A stretch of DNA of 64,000 nt, taken from assembly GCA_963802095.1 (NCBI GenBank), contig CAWDHI010000005.1, positions 1-64,000 on the forward strand. The letters run 5' to 3'. Origin of the DNA: CAVVEQ01 sp963802095 (lineage in GTDB: Bacteria > Chloroflexota > Anaerolineae > Anaerolineales > Anaerolineaceae). The notes under the pieces are model-generated. The model saw only the letters and a list, made by a program, of their open reading frames with translations, searched no databases and was not told the DNA's origin. The position numbers and the translations under genes were made by a program. Positions within the stretch are counted from its first letter, which is position 1, and the number at the start of each line of letters is the position of its first letter. Of the stretch, positions 1 to 7,329 are shown piece by piece.

Positions 1-79
1 GACAGTACCTTAACAACTAAACAGACAGAGCATGCAGGATTGCCTTTCCTTCCACTTATTAAGATCAAGGAGGAAGGAA

Positions 80-1246
80 ATGGCAACTAGAATACGCAGT
101 AAAAATACAGGAACGATCACAAAGCGAAACGGGAAATACCGCGCTCAAATTTCGTTGCCGAATGGTGAGCGGACTGGTAAAACATTCCCCACAAAAGCTG
201 AAGCCGAGAAGTGGATCCGTGACCAGCAACAGAAACTTGACCAGGGTTTCGATTTCCAGGGGAGCAAGATAACCCTGGCAGAATATCTTCCAAAATGGCT
301 TCAAACCAGGATGATTGATCTTCGACCAAAAACCGCCCACCAATACGAACAGGTGATCAAGAATCATATTCTTCCCAACATTGGGAACATCGCCTTGAAG
401 GACTTGAACCTAGCCAGGATTGAGAAATTCTATTCCGATCTGATCCAATCCGGGGTTGGGACGCGGATAATTCTCATCTGTCACAACATCCTACATAAAT
501 CTCTGGAGAAGGCCGTTCGGTATGGTTATGTAACCCACAATCCTGCGCATGGTGCAGCGCTCCCCCGATATAAGCACTCAGAAATGCAGGTTCTCGATCA
601 AGCTCAGGTTGGCTATTTCCTGGTGACTGCTCAATCCAGCGCTTACTGCGCTTTATACCACCTGGCAATAAGAACAGGTCTGCGTCAGGGAGAGCTTTTC
701 GGCTTGAAGTGGTCAGATTTACAGTGGTTAACGGGAACTCTGCATATTCAGCGTCAAGTGCAAAGAGTCCCCGGGCAGGGCTGGAGCTTCGCAGAACCCA
801 AGACACACGCTGGCAGGCGAACAATTGTTATTGGTGAAGGTGCCCTTCAGGTCCTTCGAGAGCATCTAGTCCACCAGACCGAGCTGAAAGAAAAAGTAGG
901 TGCCTGCTGGCAGGAAAACGATCTAATCTTTCCTAACACAATAGGCGCTCCTGGTGATCCAAGTAACCTCCGTAAGGACTTTCGGCAGACATTATCCAGA
1001 GCGGGACTACCAATGATCCGATTCCATGATCTGAGACACACCGCAGCTTCTCTACTATTGAATCATAATGCCACAGTAATCGGTGTTTCTAATATGTTGG
1101 GACATTCCAAGCCCAGTATCACCCTGGACATCTACGGGCATCTTTACCACGAGAACCAGAGGGAGACAGCCGAAATCATGGATAAGCTGGTCACCCCGAT
1201 TCGGGTTGAGCTCCCTCAAGAAACAGAAAAGATAGTGGGGCGATAA
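80..1246 (+). CDS. Tyrosine recombinase / phage-type integrase
   Basis: Site-specific recombinase that would cut and rejoin DNA at att sites. The N-terminal 60 or so residues resemble an arm-binding domain, residues about 65-165 form the SAM-like core-binding domain, and the C-terminal half is catalytic. The catalytic set is visible: Arg in RTGLRQGEL, HDLRH (His and second Arg), the third His in GHSKPS, and the nucleophile Tyr in LDIYGHL. The start is the ATG at 80, which follows an AAGGAGGAAGG ribosome site at 66-76. A longer in-frame start at 32 lacks one. The gene lies beside the 3' end of a tRNA-Lys gene, as is usual for integrases of tRNA-targeted elements. Any cargo lies to the left, outside the window. 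Confidence 0.93.
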   Translation: MATRIRSKNTGTITKRNGKYRAQISLPNGERTGKTFPTKAEAEKWIRDQQQKLDQGFDFQGSKITLAEYLPKWLQTRMIDLRPKTAHQYEQVIKNHILPNIGNIALKDLNLARIEKFYSDLIQSGVGTRIILICHNILHKSLEKAVRYGYVTHNPAHGAALPRYKHSEMQVLDQAQVGYFLVTAQSSAYCALYHLAIRTGLRQGELFGLKWSDLQWLTGTLHIQRQVQRVPGQGWSFAEPKTHAGRRTIVIGEGALQVLREHLVHQTELKEKVGACWQENDLIFPNTIGAPGDPSNLRKDFRQTLSRAGLPMIRFHDLRHTAASLLLNHNATVIGVSNMLGHSKPSITLDIYGHLYHENQRETAEIMDKLVTPIRVELPQETEKIVGR

Positions 1247-1260
1247 ATCTCAGAATTTCA

Positions 1261-1280
1261 ACTGCACCAAACTGCACCAA
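1261..1280. repeat. Tandem 10-bp direct repeat
   Basis: Two exact head-to-tail copies of ACTGCACCAA lie 15 bases after the integrase stop. Their place between the integrase and the tRNA suggests an arm-type integrase site or an att remnant. Only the repetition is seen directly; the role is inference. Confidence 0.5.
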
Positions 1281-1287
1281 AATTAAA

Positions 1288-1310
1288 GAGCCTGCCGATT
1301 TGGCAGGCTC
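1288..1310 (+). terminator. Hairpin after the integrase gene
   Basis: A perfect 9-bp stem, GAGCCTGCC / GGCAGGCTC, with a 5-base loop GATTT. No U-tract follows on the plus strand, so it may be a weak or rho-assisted terminator, or a structural part of the recombination site. Confidence 0.5.
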
Positions 1311-1316
1311 CAAGCC

Positions 1317-1357
1317 CCAAATATGGGGGTTAGCGGCTTCAAAACCGCCATATTTGG
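1317..1357. repeat. Inverted repeat reaching into the tRNA-Lys 3' end
   Basis: CCAAATATGG at 1317-1326 and its exact complement CCATATTTGG at 1348-1357 flank a smaller GCGG/CCGC pair. The right arm covers the bases encoding the tRNA 3' CCA. It could act as a tRNA terminator on the minus strand or as part of an attachment core. The second att copy is outside the window. Confidence 0.5.
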
Positions 1358-1429
1358 TGATCCTCCAGGGACTTGAACCCTGAACCAACTGATTAAGAGT
1401 CAGCTGCTCTACCATTGAGCTAGAGGACC
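1355..1429 (-). tRNA. tRNA-Lys (anticodon CTT)
   Basis: A cloverleaf can be drawn on the minus strand. The acceptor GGTCCTC/GAGGATC has one G-U pair, the anticodon loop reads ctCTTaa, the T-loop is TTCAAGT, and a 3' CCA is encoded. A TATAAT box at 1447-1442 (minus strand) sits about 12 bases upstream of the mature 5' end, giving a very short leader. The 3' end faces the integrase gene, so this tRNA is the probable integration target. Confidence 0.95.
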
Positions 1430-1470
1430 AAATTCGCCAAGATTATAACATAACTGCGATTTCGTCTGCC

Positions 1471-2097
1471 CTATGGGAAAACAGCTCCCTCAGTTCTGCC
1501 ATGGTCGGTTTTATCATCATATTTAACGTCCCAGCCGCGCAATTTATCGAGGGCATAGTTGGCGGCTGAATCAGCTGTGATGCAATCGGAGCTTTGGATC
1601 GCCTCCTGGATCAGCGGAAGGGCTTTATTGATATTCCCCACATGCCCCATTTCATGTTTGTAGAGTGCCTGGGTGAACTCCATCCAGTTATTGATCAGAT
1701 CAGCAGGCGCATCTGCGGGCGGGTTCCACTGGGGCATTGTGATAGAAACCTTGGTGGTGATCCAGACTTTCGAAAGGTCACACTCTTCATGCCCGAATCC
1801 CGGCCAACCCCAGCGGATATACCAGTTGGTGTATCCCGCGTACCCGTCTGGTCCCTTGGTCTGGATCTCCCTTGCCAGCTCGGTTTCAGTGGAGCCTTTT
1901 ACCTGGTAATATACAACCCTGGGGGTGGGGATGGTATACGCTGCATTTTCCCGCCCTGCGGATGTGGCAACCAGGGTGGGTTCGCCAGATTTTGGGAGGC
2001 GGGATAAGAGCGAACCCGGAAACCCGGCGAGGCAGGCGGTGAAGAACACCACCAAAATGGTGACGATCAGGATGCGGCCGCGTGTAGATGAAAACAT
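1471..2097 (-). CDS. DUF922-like secreted Zn-protease-type protein
   Basis: 208 residues. An N-terminal hydrophobic segment (residues about 8-28) should act as a signal anchor. A Cys at 22 sits in FTAC, a poor lipobox. The C-terminal half has a metallopeptidase-type HEMGH at residues 148-152, preceded by Trp/Tyr-rich strands, as in the DUF922 family of predicted secreted Zn-dependent proteases. Its substrate is unknown. Only two bases separate its start from the stop of the upstream 449-codon gene on the same strand, so the two are almost certainly co-transcribed and may act together at the cell surface. Confidence 0.75.
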   Translation of the reverse strand: MFSSTRGRILIVTILVVFFTACLAGFPGSLLSRLPKSGEPTLVATSAGRENAAYTIPTPRVVYYQVKGSTETELAREIQTKGPDGYAGYTNWYIRWGWPGFGHEECDLSKVWITTKVSITMPQWNPPADAPADLINNWMEFTQALYKHEMGHVGNINKALPLIQEAIQSSDCITADSAANYALDKLRGWDVKYDDKTDHGRTEGAVFP

Positions 2098-2099
2098 GG

Positions 2100-3449
2100 T
2101 TACAAGTTCACTTCATTTGGATCGACGATATACTTCCACCAGTTGAGGTCGATACCCTCGTTTAAACCAGCCACATGCGGGATGCGGGTGAACCACCACT
2201 TATGGTGGGCGCGCATATCCCCATCCCCCCAATCCTCGCCTTTGACCATTTTGCCTGAACCCGAAAGGTCGGGGAAACTTAGCCAGGTATCGCAGCGGCT
2301 CATCACCTCGCGCGGATTGCCCCAATCGTAATCCTTTTCGCTGTTGGGTGCATAATGAATACTGCCAACCTCGGCCTTGCCGGGGGATGTGCGGTCGTGG
2401 CGGGTGAAGCGTTCCCAAAGGTTAGTGTTCCCGCGGGTCTTCTGGAAGATCCTGCGCATCGTATCCTCGGCGCGGTGGCCGTAGCTTTCCAGCATCTCAC
2501 CCACACCGCGCTCGTAATTAAAGCCCATCACCACCACCCTGCGATCCAGCTTTCCCGGCAGGTTGAGCACTGGTGCGTTAAGGTAAAAGGCGCCCTTCCC
2601 CGCCATGCTGGATTCATAAAATCCGCAGTAGGGCGGGCCGAACATCCAGATCTCATCCACGATCCCTTCATTGACTTTTTTATAAATATCGGCTTCCTCA
2701 AAAATACTGGCGTAGTCCATGGCATCCGGAACATGGAAGCCGGAACCGGTCTGCCAGCATTGCATGAAATGATCGGGTGAGTACTGGAAACCGTCGCACT
2801 TGACCGGCAGGCGGTCGATATTGATCCGCTCGACCACCCGGTAGCGGGCGTACCCGCCGCTGCACTCGCGCAGGTCGGAAATAAACACCCTCAGCAGATC
2901 CTCCGGGTCGCGGCCCGCCAGCGCATCACTCAGCCGCCGGCCTTTGGCGGAAGGCACCAAAGGGTCAAAATGGATCAGCATCACTTTGCGCTCCACCGGT
3001 TCTGGCAGGGGATATGGCTCGGCTGCGGGCGCAGTTTGTGTTGGTTCTTCGCCGGGCAGGCAGACCCCATCCTCCACGGTTGGGGGAGGTTCTTCCCCTT
3101 CGGCTGGCTCTTCCGCGGCTGGTTCTGGAGTATCCTCCATTCCGGGTGGCATATCCCCAGGGCGGTCTTCCTCCAGAGCTTCCGGGTCTGCTGTCCCCTC
3201 CTGATCTTCGGACTCCTGCGTCTCCTCCTGGGCAGCATCCAAATCCGGGGTTTCAGCGGCAACTTCCTCCAGCAATTCTCCTTCCAGGGATGCGTCGGTT
3301 TCTTCCGTGGCTAGTTCCGTCTCGCTTCCGGGCAGGTCCGCCGGGCGCTCCAGTTCCTCGGCGCGGGAAGGTTTCACAGCCCGCGGCCGGCCGAGGATGG
3401 CGGAGAAGGATTCAATGAGGCTGTCGAGGATCTCTAGGAAAGGATTCAT
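2100..3449 (-). CDS. Unknown protein with acidic Pro/Glu-rich N-terminal region
   Basis: 449 residues, family not recognised. Residues about 25-150 are low-complexity, very rich in Glu, Pro and Ala and strongly acidic. Residues about 153-449 form a compact domain rich in aromatic residues and Gly, beginning with VMLIHFDPLVPS and including a DEIWMFGPPYCGFYESSM segment. There is no signal peptide or membrane segment. The ATG at 3449 follows GGGAG at a good distance. It is the first gene of a pair with the DUF922 protein. A carbohydrate- or protein-binding role is possible, but no catalytic motif can be named. Confidence 0.7.
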   Translation of the reverse strand: MNPFLEILDSLIESFSAILGRPRAVKPSRAEELERPADLPGSETELATEETDASLEGELLEEVAAETPDLDAAQEETQESEDQEGTADPEALEEDRPGDMPPGMEDTPEPAAEEPAEGEEPPPTVEDGVCLPGEEPTQTAPAAEPYPLPEPVERKVMLIHFDPLVPSAKGRRLSDALAGRDPEDLLRVFISDLRECSGGYARYRVVERINIDRLPVKCDGFQYSPDHFMQCWQTGSGFHVPDAMDYASIFEEADIYKKVNEGIVDEIWMFGPPYCGFYESSMAGKGAFYLNAPVLNLPGKLDRRVVVMGFNYERGVGEMLESYGHRAEDTMRRIFQKTRGNTNLWERFTRHDRTSPGKAEVGSIHYAPNSEKDYDWGNPREVMSRCDTWLSFPDLSGSGKMVKGEDWGDGDMRAHHKWWFTRIPHVAGLNEGIDLNWWKYIVDPNEVNL

Positions 3450-3650
3450 GCACGTTCTCCCGGTTTATCGTCAGGTTTGTTCATTTTGATAATTCACCTT
3501 GCAGCAGCACCATAAAAATCATGCTTCGAAGCCCATTAACGAAATTCAACCCGCTTCTCTACGAAGTTGCATCCGTTGTACCAGTGTGGATATATGGATT
3601 ATAACCTTGCGAGCTTCCCCTTATTCCTGCCGGGTTGTAATAATTCTTCA
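3450..3650. other. Divergent intergenic region
   Basis: About 300 bases separate the leftward acidic-protein gene from the rightward degV-family gene. Apart from the degV promoter at 3651-3680 and the ribosome sites next to each start, no conserved RNA or convincing small gene was seen. It is AT-richer than its flanks. Confidence 0.5.
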
Positions 3651-3680
3651 TTGACAAACCCCTCCGGGTTAAGGCATACT
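3651..3680 (+). promoter_or_regulatory. Sigma70-type promoter for the DegV-family gene
   Basis: A consensus -35 TTGACA (3651-3656) is followed after 18 bases by CATACT (3675-3680). Transcription would start near 3687, about 75 bases before the ATG at 3762. Confidence 0.6.
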
Positions 3681-3761
3681 AGAAAAGGTAATGCCGAAGG
3701 TGGGGATTCATGTTGCTTGTCTTTTATGGTGGGCAACCATTTCGCCCTTGGGAGGGAAAAA

Positions 3762-4604
3762 ATGCAAAAAATTGCGATCGTGACCGATAGTACTGCCAAC
3801 CTGCCTGCAGAGATGCTGGCTGGCCTGCCTGTGACCGTTTTACCACTGAAGATCATCTGGAATGGGGTGGTGCTGCGCGATGGTGTGGATATCTCCTCCG
3901 CAGATTTTTACTCCCGCCTGGTGAGAGACCAGAACATGCCCACAACCTCGCAAGTGACTTCTGAGGAATTTCGCCAAACTTTCGACGGGCTGGCAATGAA
4001 GTTCGATCATATCTTTGTCCCGCTCATTTCCTCGGGCATCAGCGGTACGGTGGATTCTGCCCTCTCCGCGGCGAGGGAATTCAAGACTGCGAAGGTGGAA
4101 GTTTTCGATTCGCACGAAACTGCCGGCAGCCTGTCCCTATTAGTGATGGCAGCGGCGAGGATGGTGAAGGCGGGAAAAAGCCTCGAAGAGGTGGTGAAAG
4201 GAACCCAGGCTATCGAGGCACGCATGCACACCTACTTCATGGTGGATACCCTGAAATACCTGCACAAAGGCGGGCGCATAGGTGGTGCATCCCGCTTCCT
4301 GGGCACTGCGCTGGGGTTGAAACCGATCCTGTTCATGAATAAGGGCAAGATCGATGGCTACGAAAAGATCCGCACCCAGAAAAAAGCAGTCGCGCGCTTG
4401 CTGGAAATCATCGTGGAAAAGGGCGGAAGCGCCCCTTGCCACATCAATATCATGCACTCCGATGCGAAGAAACTGGCAGAGGAGGCGCGCGCGGAATTGG
4501 AAAAGCGTCTGAAGGTTGTGGAAATGCAGGTGCTGGACCTATCGCCGGTGATCGGGGCGCACACCGGCCCGGGGACGCTCGGGATCTGCGTCTACCCGGA
4601 TTAG
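3762..4604 (+). CDS. DegV family fatty-acid-binding protein
   Basis: 280 residues, the usual length. DegV/FakB proteins bind a fatty acid and can present it to a fatty-acid kinase for phospholipid synthesis. The family start IAIVTDSTANLP is followed by TSQVTSEEFRQTF, the ISSGISGT loop that contacts the carboxylate, and the C-terminal GPGTLGI. The start is the ATG at 3762, preceded by GGGAGGGAAAA. A reading frame extends about 65 codons upstream but has no family similarity. No fatty-acid kinase gene lies nearby, so the partner would be encoded elsewhere. Confidence 0.92.
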   Translation: MQKIAIVTDSTANLPAEMLAGLPVTVLPLKIIWNGVVLRDGVDISSADFYSRLVRDQNMPTTSQVTSEEFRQTFDGLAMKFDHIFVPLISSGISGTVDSALSAAREFKTAKVEVFDSHETAGSLSLLVMAAARMVKAGKSLEEVVKGTQAIEARMHTYFMVDTLKYLHKGGRIGGASRFLGTALGLKPILFMNKGKIDGYEKIRTQKKAVARLLEIIVEKGGSAPCHINIMHSDAKKLAEEARAELEKRLKVVEMQVLDLSPVIGAHTGPGTLGICVYPD

Positions 4605-4643
4605 GGTTAGCTTCGTAAAGAATGGCTAGGCGGGTGCTAACCC
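4604..4643 (+). repeat. Inverted repeat after the DegV gene
   Basis: GGGTTAGC (4604-4611) overlaps the stop codon and pairs with GCTAACCC (4636-4643). There is no U-tract, so it could be a factor-dependent terminator or an mRNA 3' end stabiliser. Confidence 0.4.
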
Positions 4644-4727
4644 CCCTAGATTTATTTTGATCTGCCAATGATAAAAAAAACAGCAGGGGGAAGGTTAAAG
4701 AGCAAAGTATTTATTCATTGACTGGGT

Positions 4728-4753
4728 AAAAAAAAGACGGGCAAGCGCCCGCC
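4728..4753 (-). terminator. Rho-independent terminator of the lepB-zinc finger operon
   Basis: On the minus strand, GGCGGGC-gctt-GCCCGTC (one G-U pair) is followed by eight U residues (4735-4728). It lies 17 bases beyond the stop of the zinc-finger gene. Confidence 0.85.
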
Positions 4754-4769
4754 TGGTTTGGATGGTACT

Positions 4770-5078
4770 TCAACTTTTCCGGTCAGCGATGGATTCCTTT
4801 ACCGGTTTTTTCGGCGCCCTGGGTACAGACCGGCGGGAGGGATTGGGGGTACCGGCGGTGGGGCTGAGGATGAGCGAAAGCTGGTTCAGCGCAGACTGGT
4901 CGTACTCGCGCCGGCCGCAGATATCGCACACCCAGGCGGGGAAATCGGGAACCGAGATCAACTCTTCGCCGATGTATGTCAGGTAGGTTACCACATTGCG
5001 ATGCATCTTGCCTGCCTGGCATTCCGGGCAGGGCATTATCGAATTTTCTGATTCAAGTGTAGGTTTTACGAGTCGCAT
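4770..5078 (-). CDS. YgiT-type zinc-finger domain protein
   Basis: 102 residues. CPECQ and CDICG form a paired CxxC zinc ribbon (residues about 17-54) around a short beta segment, as in the N-terminal half of MqsA-type antitoxins. A basic, Pro-rich C-terminus follows, without the HTH half. It lies 14 bases downstream of lepB on the same strand and shares its terminator. No toxin gene is adjacent, so a role as an orphan antitoxin or small zinc-binding regulator is only a guess. An alternative start is the Met just before CPEC. Confidence 0.75.
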   Translation of the reverse strand: MRLVKPTLESENSIMPCPECQAGKMHRNVVTYLTYIGEELISVPDFPAWVCDICGRREYDQSALNQLSLILSPTAGTPNPSRRSVPRAPKKPVKESIADRKS

Positions 5079-5092
5079 TTCGCCCTATTTTA

Positions 5093-5701
5093 TCATGGTG
5101 CAGCAGGGGAAGATACCCCGGCGAGATCGGGGTGGGTGATGGTCTTGGCTTCATCGAACGGCCAATATACGACCAGGGCTTTGCCGAGAATAAGATCGAA
5201 TGGGACGAATCCCCAGGCATGCGAATCCAGCGAGCGATTGCGATTATCCCCGAGGACGAAAATGGCTTTCTCCGGCACAGTCCAGGAGCCGGAATAATCC
5301 GGTGGGGCAGCAATATAGGGTTCCTCGAGCTGGATATCGTTGACGAAAACCTGGCCGTTTTCCACCCGGACGGTATCCCCCGGCAAACCGATAGCTCTTT
5401 TAATGAAGTCCTCTTTGGGGTTCAGCGGGTAATGGAAGATGACCACATCCCCGCGCTGGATCGGACCGATGCGGTAGGCCAGGCGGTTGACCAGCAGGAA
5501 TTCGCCGGGCATCAGGGTGGGCTCCATGCTGATATTCTCCACCCGCACTCGGGCGATGACCGCGTCGATGGCGAAATAGAGGATGGCAGCCAGGAAAATC
5601 ACCTGGAGAAGCTCGATAAAGAACGTCCTGACGCTGCTGCGGGATTTGACCGGTGGTTCCGGCTGTGGGGTGGTTTCCCCCTGGAGATGCTCTTGTTCCA
5701 T
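5093..5701 (-). CDS. lepB: Signal peptidase I
   Basis: 202 residues. Membrane serine/lysine protease that removes signal peptides from exported proteins. A Pro-rich cytoplasmic start and one transmembrane segment (about 24-48) precede the catalytic domain. The nucleophile Ser58 is in NISMEPTL and the general-base Lys101 is in DFIKRAIGLPGD. The C-terminal box GDNRNRSLDSHAWGFV is intact. A promoter lies so close to the ATG that the mRNA should be essentially leaderless. It is co-transcribed with the downstream zinc-finger gene. The many signal-bearing proteins in this window are likely substrates. Confidence 0.97.
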   Translation of the reverse strand: MEQEHLQGETTPQPEPPVKSRSSVRTFFIELLQVIFLAAILYFAIDAVIARVRVENISMEPTLMPGEFLLVNRLAYRIGPIQRGDVVIFHYPLNPKEDFIKRAIGLPGDTVRVENGQVFVNDIQLEEPYIAAPPDYSGSWTVPEKAIFVLGDNRNRSLDSHAWGFVPFDLILGKALVVYWPFDEAKTITHPDLAGVSSPAAP

Positions 5702-5710
5702 GTTGCAGGG

Positions 5711-5739
5711 ATTATAAGTCCGCTTGTATCGGGGGGCAA
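5711..5739 (-). promoter_or_regulatory. lepB promoter giving a leaderless mRNA
   Basis: Minus strand: TTGCCC (5739-5734), a 17-base spacer, then TATAAT (5716-5711). Only nine bases separate the -10 box from the ATG at 5701 and there is no Shine-Dalgarno sequence. Confidence 0.65.
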
Positions 5740-5837
5740 GCAGTCTTGTCTAAGGGTTGGATGAAAAAAGCCAAAAGCTCAGTACCGATTAATAAAATTT
5801 CGAGAGAACGCGCCTGCCCTACGGAAAATCATGTCGC

Positions 5838-5877
5838 TGTGAGGAAGGCGGAGCCTGACGTGGCGGTCTCATCGAAG
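5838..5877. repeat. Degenerate interspersed repeat copy
   Basis: This stretch (TGTGAGGAAGG, a GC-rich middle, then GACGTGGCGGTCTCAT) resembles a degraded copy of the ATTGCGAGGAG...GACGAAGCAATCTCA element found three times at 42208-42456. Confidence 0.4.
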
Positions 5878-5884
5878 AATTAAT

Positions 5885-5909
5885 GTCGGTCACACAAGCG
5901 GTGACCGAC
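5885..5909. repeat. Palindromic repeat, copy 1
   Basis: A perfect 9-bp inverted repeat GTCGGTCAC / GTGACCGAC with a 7-base loop. The palindrome at 28202-28226 has the same frame with paired base changes, so the two look like copies of one REP-like element. Confidence 0.6.
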
Positions 5910-5924
5910 GATCGAAGATCAAAC

Positions 5925-5944
5925 GGCGGGAGCACGCTCCCGCC
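5925..5944 (-). terminator. Hairpin after der
   Basis: A perfect 9-bp stem GGCGGGAGC / GCTCCCGCC with a 2-base spacer, 12 bases beyond the der stop codon. A strong stem without a U-tract; probably the 3' end signal of the coaE-cdaA-cdaR-der operon. Confidence 0.55.
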
Positions 5945-5955
5945 AAGCAGATAGG

Positions 5956-7323
5956 TTAATCCCGGCTTCTGGCTTTAAATACCAATCGAATGGGGGTTCC
6001 GGTGAAGGGGTATTCCTTGCGGATCTGGTTCTCGATAAAGCGCTGGTAGCTGAAATGGGCAAGTTTGGGATTGTTGCAATATAGCAAAAAGGTGGGCGGG
6101 TCGGAGCGCACCTGGGTGCCGTAATAGATCTTGATGGCCTGCCCGGCTTTGGTGGTGGGGGCGTGCAGGTCCTGGGCATGCTGCAGAATGCGGTTGAGCA
6201 CACCGGTGGTTAATCTGGCCAACCGCTCCTCCTGGACAAGCAGGGCTAGCGGCAGAACCTGGTCCACGCGCTGGCCTGTCTTGGCGGAGATGAAAATGAG
6301 GGGGACGTAATCCATGAAGTTCAGGTCCTGGCGGATGCGGCGGGTGAATTCGTCCATCGTCAGGTTGTCTTTTTCGATGGCGTCCCATTTATTCACCACC
6401 ACCACCGCGCTTTTCCACTCTTCCAGGATGTATCCCGCGATATGGGCATCCTGGGCGCTGATACCATCCACCGCGTCGATCAGCAGCAGGGCAACATCGG
6501 ATCGTTCGATGGCGCGCATGGAACGGATGACGCTGTATTTTTCCACACCCGGGATCACCTTTCCGCGGCGGCGGATGCCGGCGGTATCGATGAGGGTGAG
6601 GGGGATATCGCCGAATTGGAGGTGGGAATCGACTGCGTCGCGGGTGGTGCCGGCAATGGGGCTGACGATGGAGCGCTCTTCCCCGGCGATGCGGTTCAGC
6701 AGGCTGGATTTCCCCACGTTGGGTTTGCCGACGATCGCGATCTTGACCGAGGTATCCTCCTCTTCGGAGGGTAGCTTCGGGAAAGCTGCTACCAGGTCAT
6801 CCAGCAGGTCCCCGGTGCCGGTACCGTGCACGGCGGAGATGGCATAGGGCTCCCCCATGCCGAGCTCGTAGAAGCCCGCGGCATCCCGGCGCAGCGCGGC
6901 GCTATCCGATTTATTCACCACCAGGAACACGGGCGGGTAGGGCTGCCCTTCCACCTTCTTTTGGTTGCGGCGCAGCATTTCCGCCACTTCCGCATCCGCG
7001 GGGGTCACCCCGCTGATGGCATCCACGACGAAGAGGATGGCATCAGCCTCCTCGACAGCCATGCCTGCCTGGGCTTTGATCTGTTGAATGTAATCTGCGG
7101 ACCCGATGGATAGGGGAACCTTGCCACCGGTGGAGGGGTCAATGCCGCCGGTGTCTATGATCTCGAATTCGATCCCGTTCCAAAGGCTGGAGGCAAAAAG
7201 ACGATCGCGGGTGGTGCCGGGCGTATCATCCACGATGGCCAGCTGCTCCCCAGCCAGGCGGTTGAAGAGGGTGCTTTTGCCGACATTCGGCCGGCCTACC
7301 AGAGCGACAACAGGTTTTGGCAT
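5956..7323 (-). CDS. der: Ribosome-assembly GTPase Der (EngA)
   Basis: 455 residues, normal length. Der matures the 50S ribosomal subunit. Two tandem GTPase domains are complete: first GRPNVGKST, DTGG and NKSD; second GKPNVGKSS (about residue 195), DTAG and NKWD. A C-terminal KH-like domain follows. It is the last gene of a minus-strand operon with coaE, cdaA and cdaR. Its start is six bases from the cdaR stop. The strong hairpin at 5925-5944 lies just beyond. Confidence 0.97.
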   Translation of the reverse strand: MPKPVVALVGRPNVGKSTLFNRLAGEQLAIVDDTPGTTRDRLFASSLWNGIEFEIIDTGGIDPSTGGKVPLSIGSADYIQQIKAQAGMAVEEADAILFVVDAISGVTPADAEVAEMLRRNQKKVEGQPYPPVFLVVNKSDSAALRRDAAGFYELGMGEPYAISAVHGTGTGDLLDDLVAAFPKLPSEEEDTSVKIAIVGKPNVGKSSLLNRIAGEERSIVSPIAGTTRDAVDSHLQFGDIPLTLIDTAGIRRRGKVIPGVEKYSVIRSMRAIERSDVALLLIDAVDGISAQDAHIAGYILEEWKSAVVVVNKWDAIEKDNLTMDEFTRRIRQDLNFMDYVPLIFISAKTGQRVDQVLPLALLVQEERLARLTTGVLNRILQHAQDLHAPTTKAGQAIKIYYGTQVRSDPPTFLLYCNNPKLAHFSYQRFIENQIRKEYPFTGTPIRLVFKARSRD

Positions 7324-7329
7324 GTTCTC

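Noticed and set aside
4604..4727. Small RNA between the DegV gene and the zinc-finger gene
   Set aside because: Only an inverted repeat at the DegV stop codon and the terminator of the opposite strand are visible; no promoter was found.
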